Numbered from the stretch's first letter, positions 43,955 to 52,386 are shown. The stretch: 64,000 nucleotides of DNA from Rivularia sp. PCC 7116 (GCF_000316665.1 NC_019678.1:4154001-4218000); one strand, 5' to 3'. The notes: generated by a model from the sequence alone, not told the origin. Program-made: numbers and translations.

Positions 43955-45364
43955 CTATAATTCCAAACAACACTTCCGAAAATCATCACCGCGTACTTCA
44001 AAGTTCGCATACTGGTCAAAACTTGCACAAGCAGGAGACAGTAATACTACCTTGGCATCATGCTGTTTCGCTAATTTCAATCCATGAGTAACGGCTTTTT
44101 CCATCGTTCCCATGTCTTCGTAGTTGGAATATCCTTCTTCTTCAAAGCGCTTTGCAAATACCGGTGCTGCATCACCAATTAATAATACAGCGGCGGCTTT
44201 TTGTTTAATTTGATCTATCCAGGGTTTATCGTTACCAGCTTTCGCAGCACCCCCAGCTATTAATATTGCCGGACTTTTTACCGATGCTAAACCAACTTCA
44301 GCAGCATCGTAGTTGGTTGCTTTACTATCATTAATAAAATCAATTCCTTCTATTGTCCGAATATGTTCTAAACGGTGAGGAACTCCGGAGAATTCAGATA
44401 TAGCTTGATGAATTGCTGATTTTTCAATTCCTGCTAATCTTGCTGCTGCAACTGATAATAATAGGTTTTGTAAATTATGCTCTCCCACCATTCTTAAAGC
44501 GGAAACTGGCATAATTTTTTGGTCTTCCGATGTAGATGTAATTTGCGTCTCTACAACCCAACCATCTTCTATATAAAAACCTTTGCCGGTAAGTAAATTA
44601 TCTTTACCTTTAATGCTCGTCCAATAAGCATCTTGCCAATCGGTTTCACCCACTTTTCTCAAATATGGGTTATCAGCGTTAAAAACCTGCATTTGAGAAC
44701 GTTTTAATAAACGTGCTTTGATACTGTAGTAGTTTTCTACAGTTTTATGACGCGCTAAATGGTCTGGGGTTAATGTCGTCCAGATTCCAATTTTGGGAGA
44801 CAGCGAGTCGGAGGATTCGATTTGGTAACTGCTGAGTTCGGCGATTATCCACTCTAGGTTAGAGGGGGAAGAGGGGGAAGAGGGGGAAGAATTTTGTCCT
44901 CTTTGCTTGTCCTCAAGTGCTATTTCAGTTGCAGCAAGACCAATATTCCCGCAAGTTGGTGCGTTTAAGCCTGCTGTTTGAAAAATTGCTCCGATTAATG
45001 ACGTGACGGTAGTTTTACCGTTGGTTCCGGTAACTGCTACCCAAGGGATGGAACCTAAATTGCGCCATGCAAGTTCCATTTCCCCCACGGTTTCAATCCC
45101 TTTTTTTCGGGCTGCGATTAATGCAGGGATGTCCCAGGGTACACCGGGACTAACAACAATTAATTTCGGTAGTTCGGTATCTTCGAGTTTGAGGGAATAC
45201 TCTAATTTTACCGTGATTCCCTCAAGGGCAAGTTCTTGTTGTTGTTTGAGGAGGTTAGGGGAGGTTTTTGTATCACCAATTTCCACCTCCCAACCTTCTC
45301 GTTTCAACAATCTCGCCGCAGCAACACCGGACTTTCCCAATCCAATTACATGAGCTTTAGGCAT
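43955..45364 (-). CDS. murD: UDP-N-acetylmuramoylalanine--D-glutamate ligase
   Basis: 469 residues. Cytosolic Mur ligase that adds D-glutamate to UDP-MurNAc-L-Ala in peptidoglycan synthesis. HVIGLGKSGVAAARLLKREG is the UDP-binding N-terminal Rossmann start, VAVTGTNGKTTVTSLIG the ATP P-loop, AELSSYQIES and TTLTPDHLARHK the central-domain landmarks, and EFSGVPHRLEHIRTIEGIDFINDSKATNYDA the C-terminal domain start. An unusual low-complexity insert (NSSPSSPSSPSN) between the P-loop domain strands comes from a 9-bp tandem repeat (44860-44889). The rest is normal, so the protein should be active. Start ATG 45364; terminator at 43895-43930. Confidence 0.95.
   Translation of the reverse strand: MPKAHVIGLGKSGVAAARLLKREGWEVEIGDTKTSPNLLKQQQELALEGITVKLEYSLKLEDTELPKLIVVSPGVPWDIPALIAARKKGIETVGEMELAWRNLGSIPWVAVTGTNGKTTVTSLIGAIFQTAGLNAPTCGNIGLAATEIALEDKQRGQNSSPSSPSSPSNLEWIIAELSSYQIESSDSLSPKIGIWTTLTPDHLARHKTVENYYSIKARLLKRSQMQVFNADNPYLRKVGETDWQDAYWTSIKGKDNLLTGKGFYIEDGWVVETQITSTSEDQKIMPVSALRMVGEHNLQNLLLSVAAARLAGIEKSAIHQAISEFSGVPHRLEHIRTIEGIDFINDSKATNYDAAEVGLASVKSPAILIAGGAAKAGNDKPWIDQIKQKAAAVLLIGDAAPVFAKRFEEEGYSNYEDMGTMEKAVTHGLKLAKQHDAKVVLLSPACASFDQYANFEVRGDDFRKCCLEL
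44860..44889. repeat. In-frame 9-bp minisatellite in murD
   Basis: Three tandem copies of GAAGAGGGG on the plus strand, coding for (S)SPSSPSSPS on the minus strand. The insert precedes NLEWIIAELSSYQIES, which in other MurD proteins follows without such a run. Its length is a multiple of three, so the frame is kept. Confidence 0.85.
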
Positions 45365-45444
45365 AGACTGTAAGCAGACCCTGGTTAAGCATGACTATAG
45401 TAACGTTTATTGGCATAATTTACACCATGTTTTGTTGATTTTCA

Positions 45445-47595
45445 CTACAGATTTTTTACAATTGCGCCAAAATCAGCTAAAACGCGAGCGTGGTTACGAA
45501 GTAACCCTAGTAAATACAGACGATTTCGCTTAATATCCGGATTGTCATCCATTACTAACACGCTTTCTGCCCCATCGAAGAATGTACTAACTGTTGGTGC
45601 TATTTCTGCTAATCCTGCTATCAGTTGCTCGTAATTCCGCTGTTGTTGTGCTGCTTGGGTTTGCGGTACTAAGCCTAAGACTGCGTTATAAAATGATTCT
45701 TCGGATGTTTTTTGGAATAAGTCCTTTTGTACTACTTCACTGGGGTCTAATTTTTGAGTATCTAAATCGCCTTGGGCTGCTAATCTTGTGGAGCGGTTGA
45801 CGGTTTCGTAAATTTTATCTAAGGTGCCGTTGTTGCGAATTTGTTGCAGGAATGAAGCGCGATCGCGAACGTCGAGTAAGTCTTGTAATGCTCGCTCTGT
45901 ATACTCTTTATCGTTTTCTCCTAAAACGGCATTAACTAAGTCGTAGTCGATATGTTTCTCATCTTGTAATAAGGTACGAATTCGCTGTAGGAAGAAGTCT
46001 TCTAGATCGGCAACTAATTTAGTTTTATCTTTGTTATAAGTATTCGCAAAATCTGCTGCTGTTTCCTCAATTAGCTGCTGTAAGTTAATTGCGACATCAC
46101 CATCCCAAGTAATATTAACAATAGCAGTTGCGGCTCTACGTAAGGCAAAGGGATCGGAGGAACCAGTGGGAATCATTCCCAAACCAAAAATACTTACTAA
46201 AGTATCGAGTCTATCAGCAATAGCCACAACTCTACCCGTAACGGTTTGCGGTAAAATGTCATCCGCACCTCTAGGTAAATAATGTTCAAAAATTGCATCG
46301 GCGACAGCTTCGGGTTCGTTTGATTTAAAAGCGTATTTTTGACCCATAATTCCCTGCAATTCCGGGAATTCATACACCATCGAACTAACCAAATCGGCTT
46401 TACATAATAAAGCTGCTCTTTGGACGTATTCCTGTTGTTGAGAATCTAAATTTAACTGTTTTGAAACTTTATCGGCAACCGTGCAGATTCTATCAACCTT
46501 TTGACGTAAAGAACCTAAATCTTCTTGGAAAGTAACAGCTTCCAATTCGGGTAAAAAACTTTCCAAAGACTGCTTGATATCGTTATCGTAAAAATATCTA
46601 CCGTCAGCTAAACGAGCGCGAATTACCCTTTCATTACCTTTAGCAATAATATCCGATTTCTCCGGGTCGCCATTAGAAACTGTAATAAAATAAGGCAGCA
46701 ATTCCTTACTATCTTCAGCTTTAAACACTGGAAAATACTTTTGGTGAGAAACCATCACCGTAGTAATAACTTCCGGTGGTAACTCCAAAAATTCCGGTTC
46801 AAAATTACCCACAACAGCAGTTGGATATTCAACTAAATTAACAACTTCTTCCAACAAATCGGGATAAATTTGAGCGTAACCATTGTGTTTCTTGGCTGCT
46901 TCTTGTACTTGAGTTGTAATCGTATTAACTCGGGTTTGAGTATCAGCAACCACCGAAGCTAAATTCAAACTGCTTAGATAATCAGTCGGTTGAGAAATAG
47001 TTACCTCATCTGGATGTAAAACCCGATGTCCTCTAGAAGAATTACCGCTTTTCACCATCTCCGAATTATTTTCAATTTCAATAGGTAAAACCTTGTCATC
47101 TAACAAAGCAACCAACCAGCGAATCGGACGAGAAAACTTCAAATCCCCATCGCTCCAGCGCATCAACCGCTTACCTTCTAATTTAAAAATCCAGTTGGGA
47201 ATTAGTTCCGTAAGAATATCGGCAGTAGAGCGTCCCTTAATACTCTTCTTAACAAAAACAAAATCACCTTTATCTGTGGGACGAACTTCTAATTGATTGA
47301 CATCAACACCTTGCTTTTTCGCAAAACCTTCAGCTGCTTTAGTAGGATTACCATCCTTGAAAGCAGCTTTCGCGGGTGGTCCCTTGACTTCCTCTTCCCT
47401 ATCTGCTTGTTGCTCCGGTAAACCCTTGATTAACACCGCTAACCTGCGGGGAGTACCGTAAATTTCTACCGCTTCATTATCGAGAAAATTTTCCGCTATA
47501 GATCCGGGAATCATCTGCTTCCACTGAGATAAAGCACCCCTGAGAAAGCTTGCAGGTAACTCTTCCGTTCCGACTTCCAATAAAAAATTAGCCAT
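45445..47595 (-). CDS. glyS: Glycyl-tRNA synthetase beta subunit
   Basis: 716 residues, the beta chain of the bacterial alpha2beta2 GlyRS that charges tRNA-Gly. [19 protein letters not shown] at the start, [34 protein letters not shown], LPKxMRWSDGD-type segment ([19 protein letters not shown]), [37 protein letters not shown] and the C-terminal DALR-like helical region are the standard landmarks. The alpha subunit (glyQ) is not in this window. Single gene on the minus strand. ATG start. Confidence 0.96.
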   Translation of the reverse strand: MANFLLEVGTEELPASFLRGALSQWKQMIPGSIAENFLDNEAVEIYGTPRRLAVLIKGLPEQQADREEEVKGPPAKAAFKDGNPTKAAEGFAKKQGVDVNQLEVRPTDKGDFVFVKKSIKGRSTADILTELIPNWIFKLEGKRLMRWSDGDLKFSRPIRWLVALLDDKVLPIEIENNSEMVKSGNSSRGHRVLHPDEVTISQPTDYLSSLNLASVVADTQTRVNTITTQVQEAAKKHNGYAQIYPDLLEEVVNLVEYPTAVVGNFEPEFLELPPEVITTVMVSHQKYFPVFKAEDSKELLPYFITVSNGDPEKSDIIAKGNERVIRARLADGRYFYDNDIKQSLESFLPELEAVTFQEDLGSLRQKVDRICTVADKVSKQLNLDSQQQEYVQRAALLCKADLVSSMVYEFPELQGIMGQKYAFKSNEPEAVADAIFEHYLPRGADDILPQTVTGRVVAIADRLDTLVSIFGLGMIPTGSSDPFALRRAATAIVNITWDGDVAINLQQLIEETAADFANTYNKDKTKLVADLEDFFLQRIRTLLQDEKHIDYDLVNAVLGENDKEYTERALQDLLDVRDRASFLQQIRNNGTLDKIYETVNRSTRLAAQGDLDTQKLDPSEVVQKDLFQKTSEESFYNAVLGLVPQTQAAQQQRNYEQLIAGLAEIAPTVSTFFDGAESVLVMDDNPDIKRNRLYLLGLLRNHARVLADFGAIVKNL

Positions 47596-47740
47596 AACAC
47601 ACAGTTGATTATTAAGGAATGTCCTTTACAATTTCAACAGTTTACCGTGGGTTTTGGTTTGGTTGGTGGGAATGGGGATAATATATTTTTTTAAACGCAG
47701 AGGAGCGCTGAGGTTAACGCAGAGGAGCGCGGAGAATTAT

Positions 47741-47839
47741 TGTAGGGTGCTGTGACGCTTTGATGATTTTTGTTCGTAGCGATAATTTAATGGAGAGCGT
47801 CACGCACCAGCTGAGTCTTGTGATAATTGCGTAAGTCCT
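47741..47839. repeat. AGGACTTACGCA MITE, right-end copy
   Basis: TGTAGGGTGCTGTGACGCTT at the left and AATTGCGTAAGTCCT at the right match the interior and right end of the 32388-32511 element; its left inverted end is missing. It lies between glyS and the 66-residue hypothetical gene, next to a CGCAGAGGAGCGC dyad (47700-47733). Confidence 0.7.
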
Positions 47840-47926
47840 GATAGATATGGGTTGAGTAATGAAAATTAGATTTCTCCTAATGATGTTACTTATGCTGCTG
47901 GTTCATGTTTTCGCAGTGTAGCTTGT

Positions 47927-48127
47927 ATGAATCAGATTTTATTTGCAATTAATGAAAAATATTTATTAAACGAAAAAGGTGCGGTAGCTTTAACTAACAA
48001 TTTTGAAATTTGTCCCCAGGATTATCAACACCGGGTTGAATCAGCATTGGCTTTATTATCGCAATCAAAAAAATCAATCGGGGATGTTATTGTAATCCTG
48101 GAGAATATTGAAAGATATTTAAAATAA
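47927..48127 (+). CDS. Small hypothetical protein
   Basis: 66 residues: hydrophilic, no signal peptide or membrane segment. The regular sequence FAINEKYLLNEKGAVALTNN, NFEICPQDYQHRVESALALL looks protein-like (helical C-terminus IGDVIVILENIERYLK), so it may be real and conserved in related cyanobacteria, possibly a fragment of a nucleotidyltransferase-associated protein. I cannot name a family. Its last 9 bp overlap the convergent DM13-paralogue gene. Confidence 0.5.
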   Translation: MNQILFAINEKYLLNEKGAVALTNNFEICPQDYQHRVESALALLSQSKKSIGDVIVILENIERYLK

Positions 48128-48484
48128 TCTTACCCTTCCAAAGCTTTCATGGAAATCATTACCGGTGCTAAAACTATTATCAAAATGCACGTGGTTTCTA
48201 TGAATACGTCTACCACGGTTTATGAAAATAGGATTATAGTTACGTCTAAAATTACGTCTCAAAGCACGTCTACGATTACGTCTGAATCTACGTCTGCGGC
48301 TGTGTATATTGCGTCTGTGACGACGAGATTTACCTTTAATGACTTTCTTCGCTAGAACTAAATTATTAGATGTAACTAAGGAATTATCAGAAACTTCTAA
48401 GGCTTTAACTGGTGCAATTTCACCAATGCTTCCGAATAATATTAGAGATGCAATTCCTAAACCAGCTAATTTATTGAATTTCAT
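48119..48484 (-). CDS. Degenerate DM13 paralogue with Arg-rich repeat
   Basis: 121 residues from ATG 48484 (MKFNKLAGLGIASLILFGS). The signal peptide is nearly the same as that of the DM13 protein at 48912, and the frame continues SNNLVLAKKVIKGK in register with SGNFVKAEKATSGK there. Then comes an Arg-rich stretch (RRRRFRRNRRRALRRNFRRN) made by a 12-bp tandem repeat, then FDNSFSTGND, matching FDKAFSTGN of the neighbour, and an end FHESFGRVRLF. About 55 residues of the DM13 core are lost. It may be a decaying duplicate or a new basic secreted protein. The frame is open 35 codons upstream of the chosen ATG but without similarity. Confidence 0.7.
   Translation of the reverse strand: MKFNKLAGLGIASLILFGSIGEIAPVKALEVSDNSLVTSNNLVLAKKVIKGKSRRHRRNIHSRRRRFRRNRRRALRRNFRRNYNPIFINRGRRIHRNHVHFDNSFSTGNDFHESFGRVRLF
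48240..48325. repeat. 12-bp minisatellite coding for RRxx tetrapeptides
   Basis: ACGTCT recurs every 12 bases on the plus strand (for example TTACGTCTAAAA, TTACGTCTCAAA, GCACGTCTACGA, TTACGTCTGAAT, CTACGTCTGCGG), which gives RRNY/RRNF/RRAL/RRNR/RRRF units on the minus strand. It lies inside the gene at 48119. Confidence 0.8.
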
Positions 48485-48555
48485 TGTTGTTACCTCTTGT
48501 TGGGATTTAAGGAAGTTTGTTTTCCTTTCGTTACTTATTACTATGAGGGATGAAG

Positions 48556-48604
48556 CTGAGGTGATAGTGATTGGTAACTGAGGTAACACTAAGAGTTATC
48601 TGAG
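48556..48604 (-). promoter_or_regulatory. CTCAG direct-repeat box upstream of the DM13 paralogue
   Basis: On the minus strand CTCAG occurs three times at exact 22-bp spacing (plus-strand CTGAG at 48556, 48578 and 48600). Between them the pattern continues with CTTAGTGTTAC, so the unit is about 11 bp (CTCAGATAACT/CTTAGTGTTAC/CTCAGTTACCA). Direct repeats of 11 bp are the signature of OmpR/PhoB-family sites. The box is 72-120 bp upstream of the start and is conserved in the neighbouring gene (49452-49509). Confidence 0.6.
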
Positions 48605-48836
48605 AAATATGAGAATTGAAAATTTATTTGATTGCATAGGATTTAGGCTATTTTATAATTTTCTGTTGGTGCCTGAAATTATCAACATTATTTATTACTC
48701 GGTTCAAAGTGTTACAGCACCTACGAGATGAGAATTAATTATTTAATATAAAAAACAGCAGCACCCGATAAGGATTCTGCTGATAAAATAGTGTGAAGTG
48801 TTGTCTTTGAAGCAATAATATAACTGATAATATAGG

Positions 48837-48892
48837 GTTCGTAGTTGCGCTTTAGCGCTCCACATTGTTGGCGCTAAAGCGCAACTACGAAC
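48837..48892. repeat. Perfect 22-bp inverted repeat
   Basis: GTTCGTAGTTGCGCTTTAGCGC (left arm, 48837-48858) and its exact complement (48871-48892) enclose a 12-nt loop. It lies 20 bp after the DM13 stop codon. It has no T-run, so it looks more like a mobile palindrome, but it could also end transcription. Confidence 0.85.
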
Positions 48893-48911
48893 ATATTTAT
48901 ATTCATAAGCA

Positions 48912-49385
48912 TTAAGCACCTCGCAAGCTAGCAAAACCAAAGGTGGCGTTAAATTCTTCGCACCAGATTCCCACAGATTTATAATTAGCAAGGTTTAAGT
49001 TGTTGGGAATTGCATAGCGCTGTTTACCATTAAAGCTTTTGATTCTACCCAATGTAATGTAATTTCCTTCTTTGATATTGAGGGGAATGCTGCTGTTTTT
49101 ATGTAAAATAATCTTGACATCTGGGCCGTTTCCGGTGCTAAATGCTTTGTCAAATTCTAGATAACGTCTGCCGTTAATATTCACAATTTTAGCTTTACCG
49201 CTAGTTGCTTTCTCTGCTTTAACAAAGTTACCGGATGCAATTAGAGATTTAGATTTTGCGGCAACTCTAATACTTCTTCCTGCTCTTTGAGCTTGTACTG
49301 GTTGCAGATTAACTGCTAATTGTCCGACGCTACCGAATAATAAGATAGATGCGATTCCAAAGCCAGCTAGTTTATTGAATTTCAT
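48912..49385 (-). CDS. Secreted DM13-domain protein
   Basis: 157 residues. A signal peptide covers about 1-33 (IASILLFGSVGQLAV...PVQA). The DM13 domain is about 45-157: ASGNFVKAEKATSGKAKIVN, NGRRYLEFDKAFSTGNGPDV, KIILHKNSS, ITLGRIKSFNGKQRYAIP and SVGIWCEEFNATFGFASL. The single Cys in IWCEEF is the conserved cysteine of DM13, proposed to take part in electron transfer in animal and bacterial proteins. This protein may have a redox or matrix role at the cell envelope, which is inference. It is a tandem paralogue of 48119, and both carry the CTCAG box upstream. It diverges from the DHFR-like gene with 127 bp between starts. Confidence 0.87.
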   Translation of the reverse strand: MKFNKLAGFGIASILLFGSVGQLAVNLQPVQAQRAGRSIRVAAKSKSLIASGNFVKAEKATSGKAKIVNINGRRYLEFDKAFSTGNGPDVKIILHKNSSIPLNIKEGNYITLGRIKSFNGKQRYAIPNNLNLANYKSVGIWCEEFNATFGFASLRGA

Positions 49386-49451
49386 TTGTCGTTACCTCAA
49401 GTTTTCAGTTCGTTGTTTTCTTTTCCTTGATTACTAATATGAAGGATGAAG

Positions 49452-49509
49452 CTGAGGAGGTAATGATTGCTAACTGAGGAGATACTAAGAGTTATCTGAG
49501 AAAACTGAG
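49452..49509 (-). promoter_or_regulatory. CTCAG direct-repeat box upstream of the DM13 gene
   Basis: CTCAG at 22-bp spacing again (plus-strand CTGAG at 49452, 49474, 49496) with a fourth copy 9 bp on (49505). The shared core CTCAGATAACTCTTAGT is identical to the box upstream of 48119. The spacing and 11-bp sub-repeat favour an OmpR-type activator; the box also sits just before the divergent gene at 49513. Confidence 0.6.
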
Positions 49510-49512
49510 AAG

Positions 49513-50043
49513 ATGACAAACTACATATATATAGCAACCAGTTTGGACGGATTCATTGCTACGGAGGATGGAAGCATCGATTGGTTGTACGAGTTTCCCA
49601 GTCCCGAAAACAGCGATTATGGCTATGCCGAGTTTATTGGCGGTATTGATGCTATTGTTATGGGACGAAATACCTTTGAGAAGGTTTTAACTTTTGGCGA
49701 ATGGGTTTACGACAAACCTGTTTTTGTATTAAGCAATAGTTTGACTGAAGTTCCTCAAGATGTTGTTGGTAAAGCTGAAATTGTCTGCGGGGATATTAAA
49801 AATTTGGTGATTCAATTAGATCGGCAAGGATATCACAATTTATATATTGATGGTGGTGGAACAATCCAGAGTTTTCTCAAACAAGATTTGATTGATGAAA
49901 TGATTATTACTACTTTCCCCATTATCTTGGGAGGTGGATTTCCTTTATTTAATAAGCTTGATAAAATGTTGAAATTCAAATATCAGAAAACAGAGATATA
50001 TCACAATACTTTGGTAAAAAATTATTACACAAGAGATAAATAA
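49513..50043 (+). CDS. Dihydrofolate reductase/RibD-C-like reductase
   Basis: 176 residues. The RibD C-terminal/DHFR-like fold: YIYIATSLDGFIATEDGSIDWL at the start, DAIVMGRNTFEKVLTFGEWVYDKPVFVLS (substrate/NADPH strand-turn), NLYIDGGGTIQSFLKQDLIDEMIITTFPIILGGGFPLF (GGG cofactor loop and C-terminal strand). It is probably an NADPH-dependent reductase of a pteridine- or uracil-type substrate; as a stand-alone member of this family its substrate is unknown. Its start lies directly after the CTCAG box (49452-49509), which it may share with the divergent DM13 gene. Confidence 0.87.
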   Translation: MTNYIYIATSLDGFIATEDGSIDWLYEFPSPENSDYGYAEFIGGIDAIVMGRNTFEKVLTFGEWVYDKPVFVLSNSLTEVPQDVVGKAEIVCGDIKNLVIQLDRQGYHNLYIDGGGTIQSFLKQDLIDEMIITTFPIILGGGFPLFNKLDKMLKFKYQKTEIYHNTLVKNYYTRDK

Positions 50044-50136
50044 AAAATTCCTAACTATTAAAAAATGTAGCTATACAAATCGAAGCCCAGGTTAATAGGC
50101 TTCGTATTTTTCCGGCTTCATATGAATGCAAAATAT

Positions 50137-50790
50137 CTACAAATCGCTTTTAGCCACCGGACGCTTGCCATCTATATTTAAAGTATGGTCTATCTCTAAA
50201 TCGCTGGGATCGATGGGACGCTCTCCGTCTACACTTATGGTTTCGTTCTCTTCAAAATTACTTTTGGCAATCGGGCGATCGCCATCTACATTGAATGTTT
50301 CTTCGACTTGAATATTGCTTTTAGCAACGGGACGCTTGCCATCTATATTTAAAGTATGGTCTATTTCTAAATCGCTGGGATCGATGGGACGTTCGCCGTC
50401 AACATGAAGAAATTCACCACTACTATCATCAGCTTGATTAATTAAAGCTTTATTTTCAACATTGAATGTTTCTTCAATTTGAAGATTGCTTTTAGCAACG
50501 GGACGTTCGCCAGCTTCGTTAAATGTATGATCTATTTCTAAGTCGCTGGGATCGATAGGGCGTTCGCCGTCAACATGAAGAAATTCACCGGTACTATCAT
50601 CGCTTTGAACAATCGGATGATGTTCGACATTAAAGGTTTCTTCAATTTGAAGATTGCTTTTAGCAACGGGACGTTCGCCGTCTTCATAAAAAGTATGGTC
50701 TATTTGTAAATCTTTTGAGTCAACTGGACGCTTTTCGTCTGCGCTCGGATTAGAGGAATCTGCTTTTGATTTATTATTTTTTTGATTCAT
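50137..50790 (-). CDS. Hydrophilic acidic repeat protein (GERPIDPSDLEIDHT type)
   Basis: 217 residues, no signal peptide or membrane segment, strongly acidic and hydrophilic. After a Lys/Ser-rich start it is an array of about ten units of roughly 20 residues with consensus xGxRP(I/V)xxSxLxIxxTFN, alternating two flavours: GERPIDPSDLEIDHT and GERPVAKSNLQIEETFN. Some units carry DDSTGEFLHVD variants. The regular alternation suggests a repeating beta-structure or an intrinsically disordered binding protein. I do not recognise the family and will not name a function. Three long DNA duplications (67-200 bp scale) recur within the gene. It is followed by no other gene on its strand nearby. Confidence 0.72.
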   Translation of the reverse strand: MNQKNNKSKADSSNPSADEKRPVDSKDLQIDHTFYEDGERPVAKSNLQIEETFNVEHHPIVQSDDSTGEFLHVDGERPIDPSDLEIDHTFNEAGERPVAKSNLQIEETFNVENKALINQADDSSGEFLHVDGERPIDPSDLEIDHTLNIDGKRPVAKSNIQVEETFNVDGDRPIAKSNFEENETISVDGERPIDPSDLEIDHTLNIDGKRPVAKSDL

Positions 50791-51280
50791 GACAAAGTCT
50801 AAATACTAGGGAAAATAAATTTTGTACTGCAATTATTTATTAATAATATGATGTTGAATGGACTAAGCAGTTATATCTTTAGGACTAAAAAATAATTATT
50901 AGGTGTTAAGTCTATCGACATATTTTGCATTCAAAGGCTATTTGTAAAGAAAAATTACAATTTTTGGTCGAAGTAATTTAATTGCAAAAACGAACGCAAT
51001 TAATAATGAAAATATTAATGGTGGTTAGACCTGAAAATCTAGGTTTTAATAGATTTGAATTGATTACTACTTGCGATAGTTGTAAATAAGCACCTTGTCA
51101 GAGTTAATATAGTCGGCGATTTAGAATAATTGTAAGATAGATTACAAATAATTAGGTTAACAAGAATAATGTGCAAACAAAATATTTTTCCTGGGAAGAA
51201 ATAGCCAAAATCTGAGAGAATAATAATTTACAGCCATTTTTAATTGCTGCAACGTTTTCTTTGTCAATACCTTGTTACTT
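50791..51280. other. Gene-free gap
   Basis: 490 AT-rich bases between the repeat-protein gene and the SDR gene. I see no repeat known from elsewhere in the window and no clear promoter. A 76-codon minus-strand frame at 51157-51387 overlaps the SDR gene and is a shadow. Confidence 0.4.
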
Positions 51281-52114
51281 ATGTCTAATGCCCAATTTCG
51301 ACCTATAAACAATATTGAAGGTAAGACAGTAATATTAACAGGTGCTTCGCGGGGGATAGGAGCTTTTATTGCTCGCGAACTTGCCAAAAAACAAGCAACC
51401 GTAATCTGTATTTCTCGCTCTCAGGAAGGTTTGGATAAAATCTGTAATGAAATTAATGATTTAGGTGGAAAAGGAATAGGTATTAATTTTAATATTAGCA
51501 AGGTTGAAAGAATACCAGAGCTAGTGTACGAGATTAAGCAGCTTACCGGCTCGTTTGATGTGGATATTTTAATTAACAATGCCGGTATCGAAATATATCG
51601 CGCTTTTCATCATTATTCCCTCAAAGATATTCAATTGGTGTTGTCGGTTAATTTACTTGCAGCAATTGAATTATCCCGCTTAGTATTGCCGCAAATGTTA
51701 GATAAAGCTAGCGGACATATTATTAATATTGCTTCTTTAACTGGTAAAAAAGGTCTTGCCTACGATAGTATTTATTCTGCCAGTAAAGCGGGTTTAATAA
51801 CATGGGCTGATGCCCTCAAACAAGAATTAGCGAACACTAATATCAAAATATCTAATATCTGTCCGGAATCTATTTCCGAGCAAGCATCATTTGCCGATAC
51901 TGGAATATCTACAACCTTGAAGGCAGCTATTTCCATACCGGAAAAAGTCGCGATCGCAGTTTGTTACACTCTTGAAAATAACGGGGTTGAGATTGTCGAG
52001 AATGGCAATTTTTTAACTAGAAATATCACGAAGCTGAAATTTGCATTTGAAGAACATCTACCCAGATTTGGCGATGATATTAAACGAAGTTTACACCAAC
52101 CAAATAGTCAATAG
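51281..52114 (+). CDS. Short-chain dehydrogenase/reductase
   Basis: 277 residues. Classical SDR: KTVILTGASRGIGAFIAREL (TGxxxGIG NAD(P)-binding), LINNAGIEIYRAF (NNAG), IINIASLTGKKGLAY and YDSIYSASKAGLI with catalytic Ser, Tyr and Lys (YxxxK). The Arg-free strand-2 end (VICISRSQEG) fits NADP preference weakly. The frame is open to a TTG at 51272, but ATG 51281 (MSNAQFRP) is a normal start. The substrate is unknown; the C-terminal tail (about 245-277) is longer and basic. It stands alone, followed by two repeats. Confidence 0.9.
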   Translation: MSNAQFRPINNIEGKTVILTGASRGIGAFIARELAKKQATVICISRSQEGLDKICNEINDLGGKGIGINFNISKVERIPELVYEIKQLTGSFDVDILINNAGIEIYRAFHHYSLKDIQLVLSVNLLAAIELSRLVLPQMLDKASGHIINIASLTGKKGLAYDSIYSASKAGLITWADALKQELANTNIKISNICPESISEQASFADTGISTTLKAAISIPEKVAIAVCYTLENNGVEIVENGNFLTRNITKLKFAFEEHLPRFGDDIKRSLHQPNSQ

Positions 52115-52138
52115 AAATTTATCGTAAATAAAACTGAA

Positions 52139-52265
52139 TAAGCTGCTACGCATTTAACTTATATATTCATTTCTCATTAGTTAATGGCTACAACTCTTGT
52201 CCCTTCTTCCTTCTTCCCTCTTCCTTCTTCCTTGCTGTTGTGCATTTAAAATGCACAACAGCTTA
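52139..52265. repeat. MITE-like element, TAAGCTGCT family, copy 2
   Basis: Starts TAAGCTGCTACGCATTTAAC and ends TTAAAATGCACAACAGCTTA, imperfect inverted ends of about 20 bp, with TTCTTCC pyrimidine runs inside. It shares start, TTAATGGCTACAACTCTTGTC and end with 8733-8846. It lies 24 bp after the SDR stop codon. Confidence 0.8.
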
Positions 52266-52266
52266 G

Positions 52267-52386
52267 TTATACCAATTCTGTATGAGGCTGCGCTCAATTG
52301 CCCTCACTCTATAAGAGTGGGGCTACCTAAACAAAGCCCGTCTACACGGGCTAAATTCGGCGCATCTTTATAAAGAAATGGTATTA
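52267..52386. repeat. TATACCAATTCTG repeat family, forward copy
   Basis: A 120-bp element beginning TATACCAATTCTGTATGAGG and ending TTTATAAAGAAATGGTATTA, with dyads CCTCACTCTATAAGAGTGGGG and GCCCGTCTACACGGGC. The reverse copy is at 39577-39695, a split copy at 6283-6690, and fragments at 42830-42899 and about 62827-62885. It lies only 1 bp from the TAAGCTGCT element. Confidence 0.85.

Noticed and set aside
45003-45353. A 116-codon plus-strand frame opposite murD
   Set aside because: Shadow of the murD N-terminal domain.
50137-50790. Long direct repeats resembling a CRISPR array
   Set aside because: The repeats are in frame within a single open frame, vary in unit sequence and lack spacers or cas genes.
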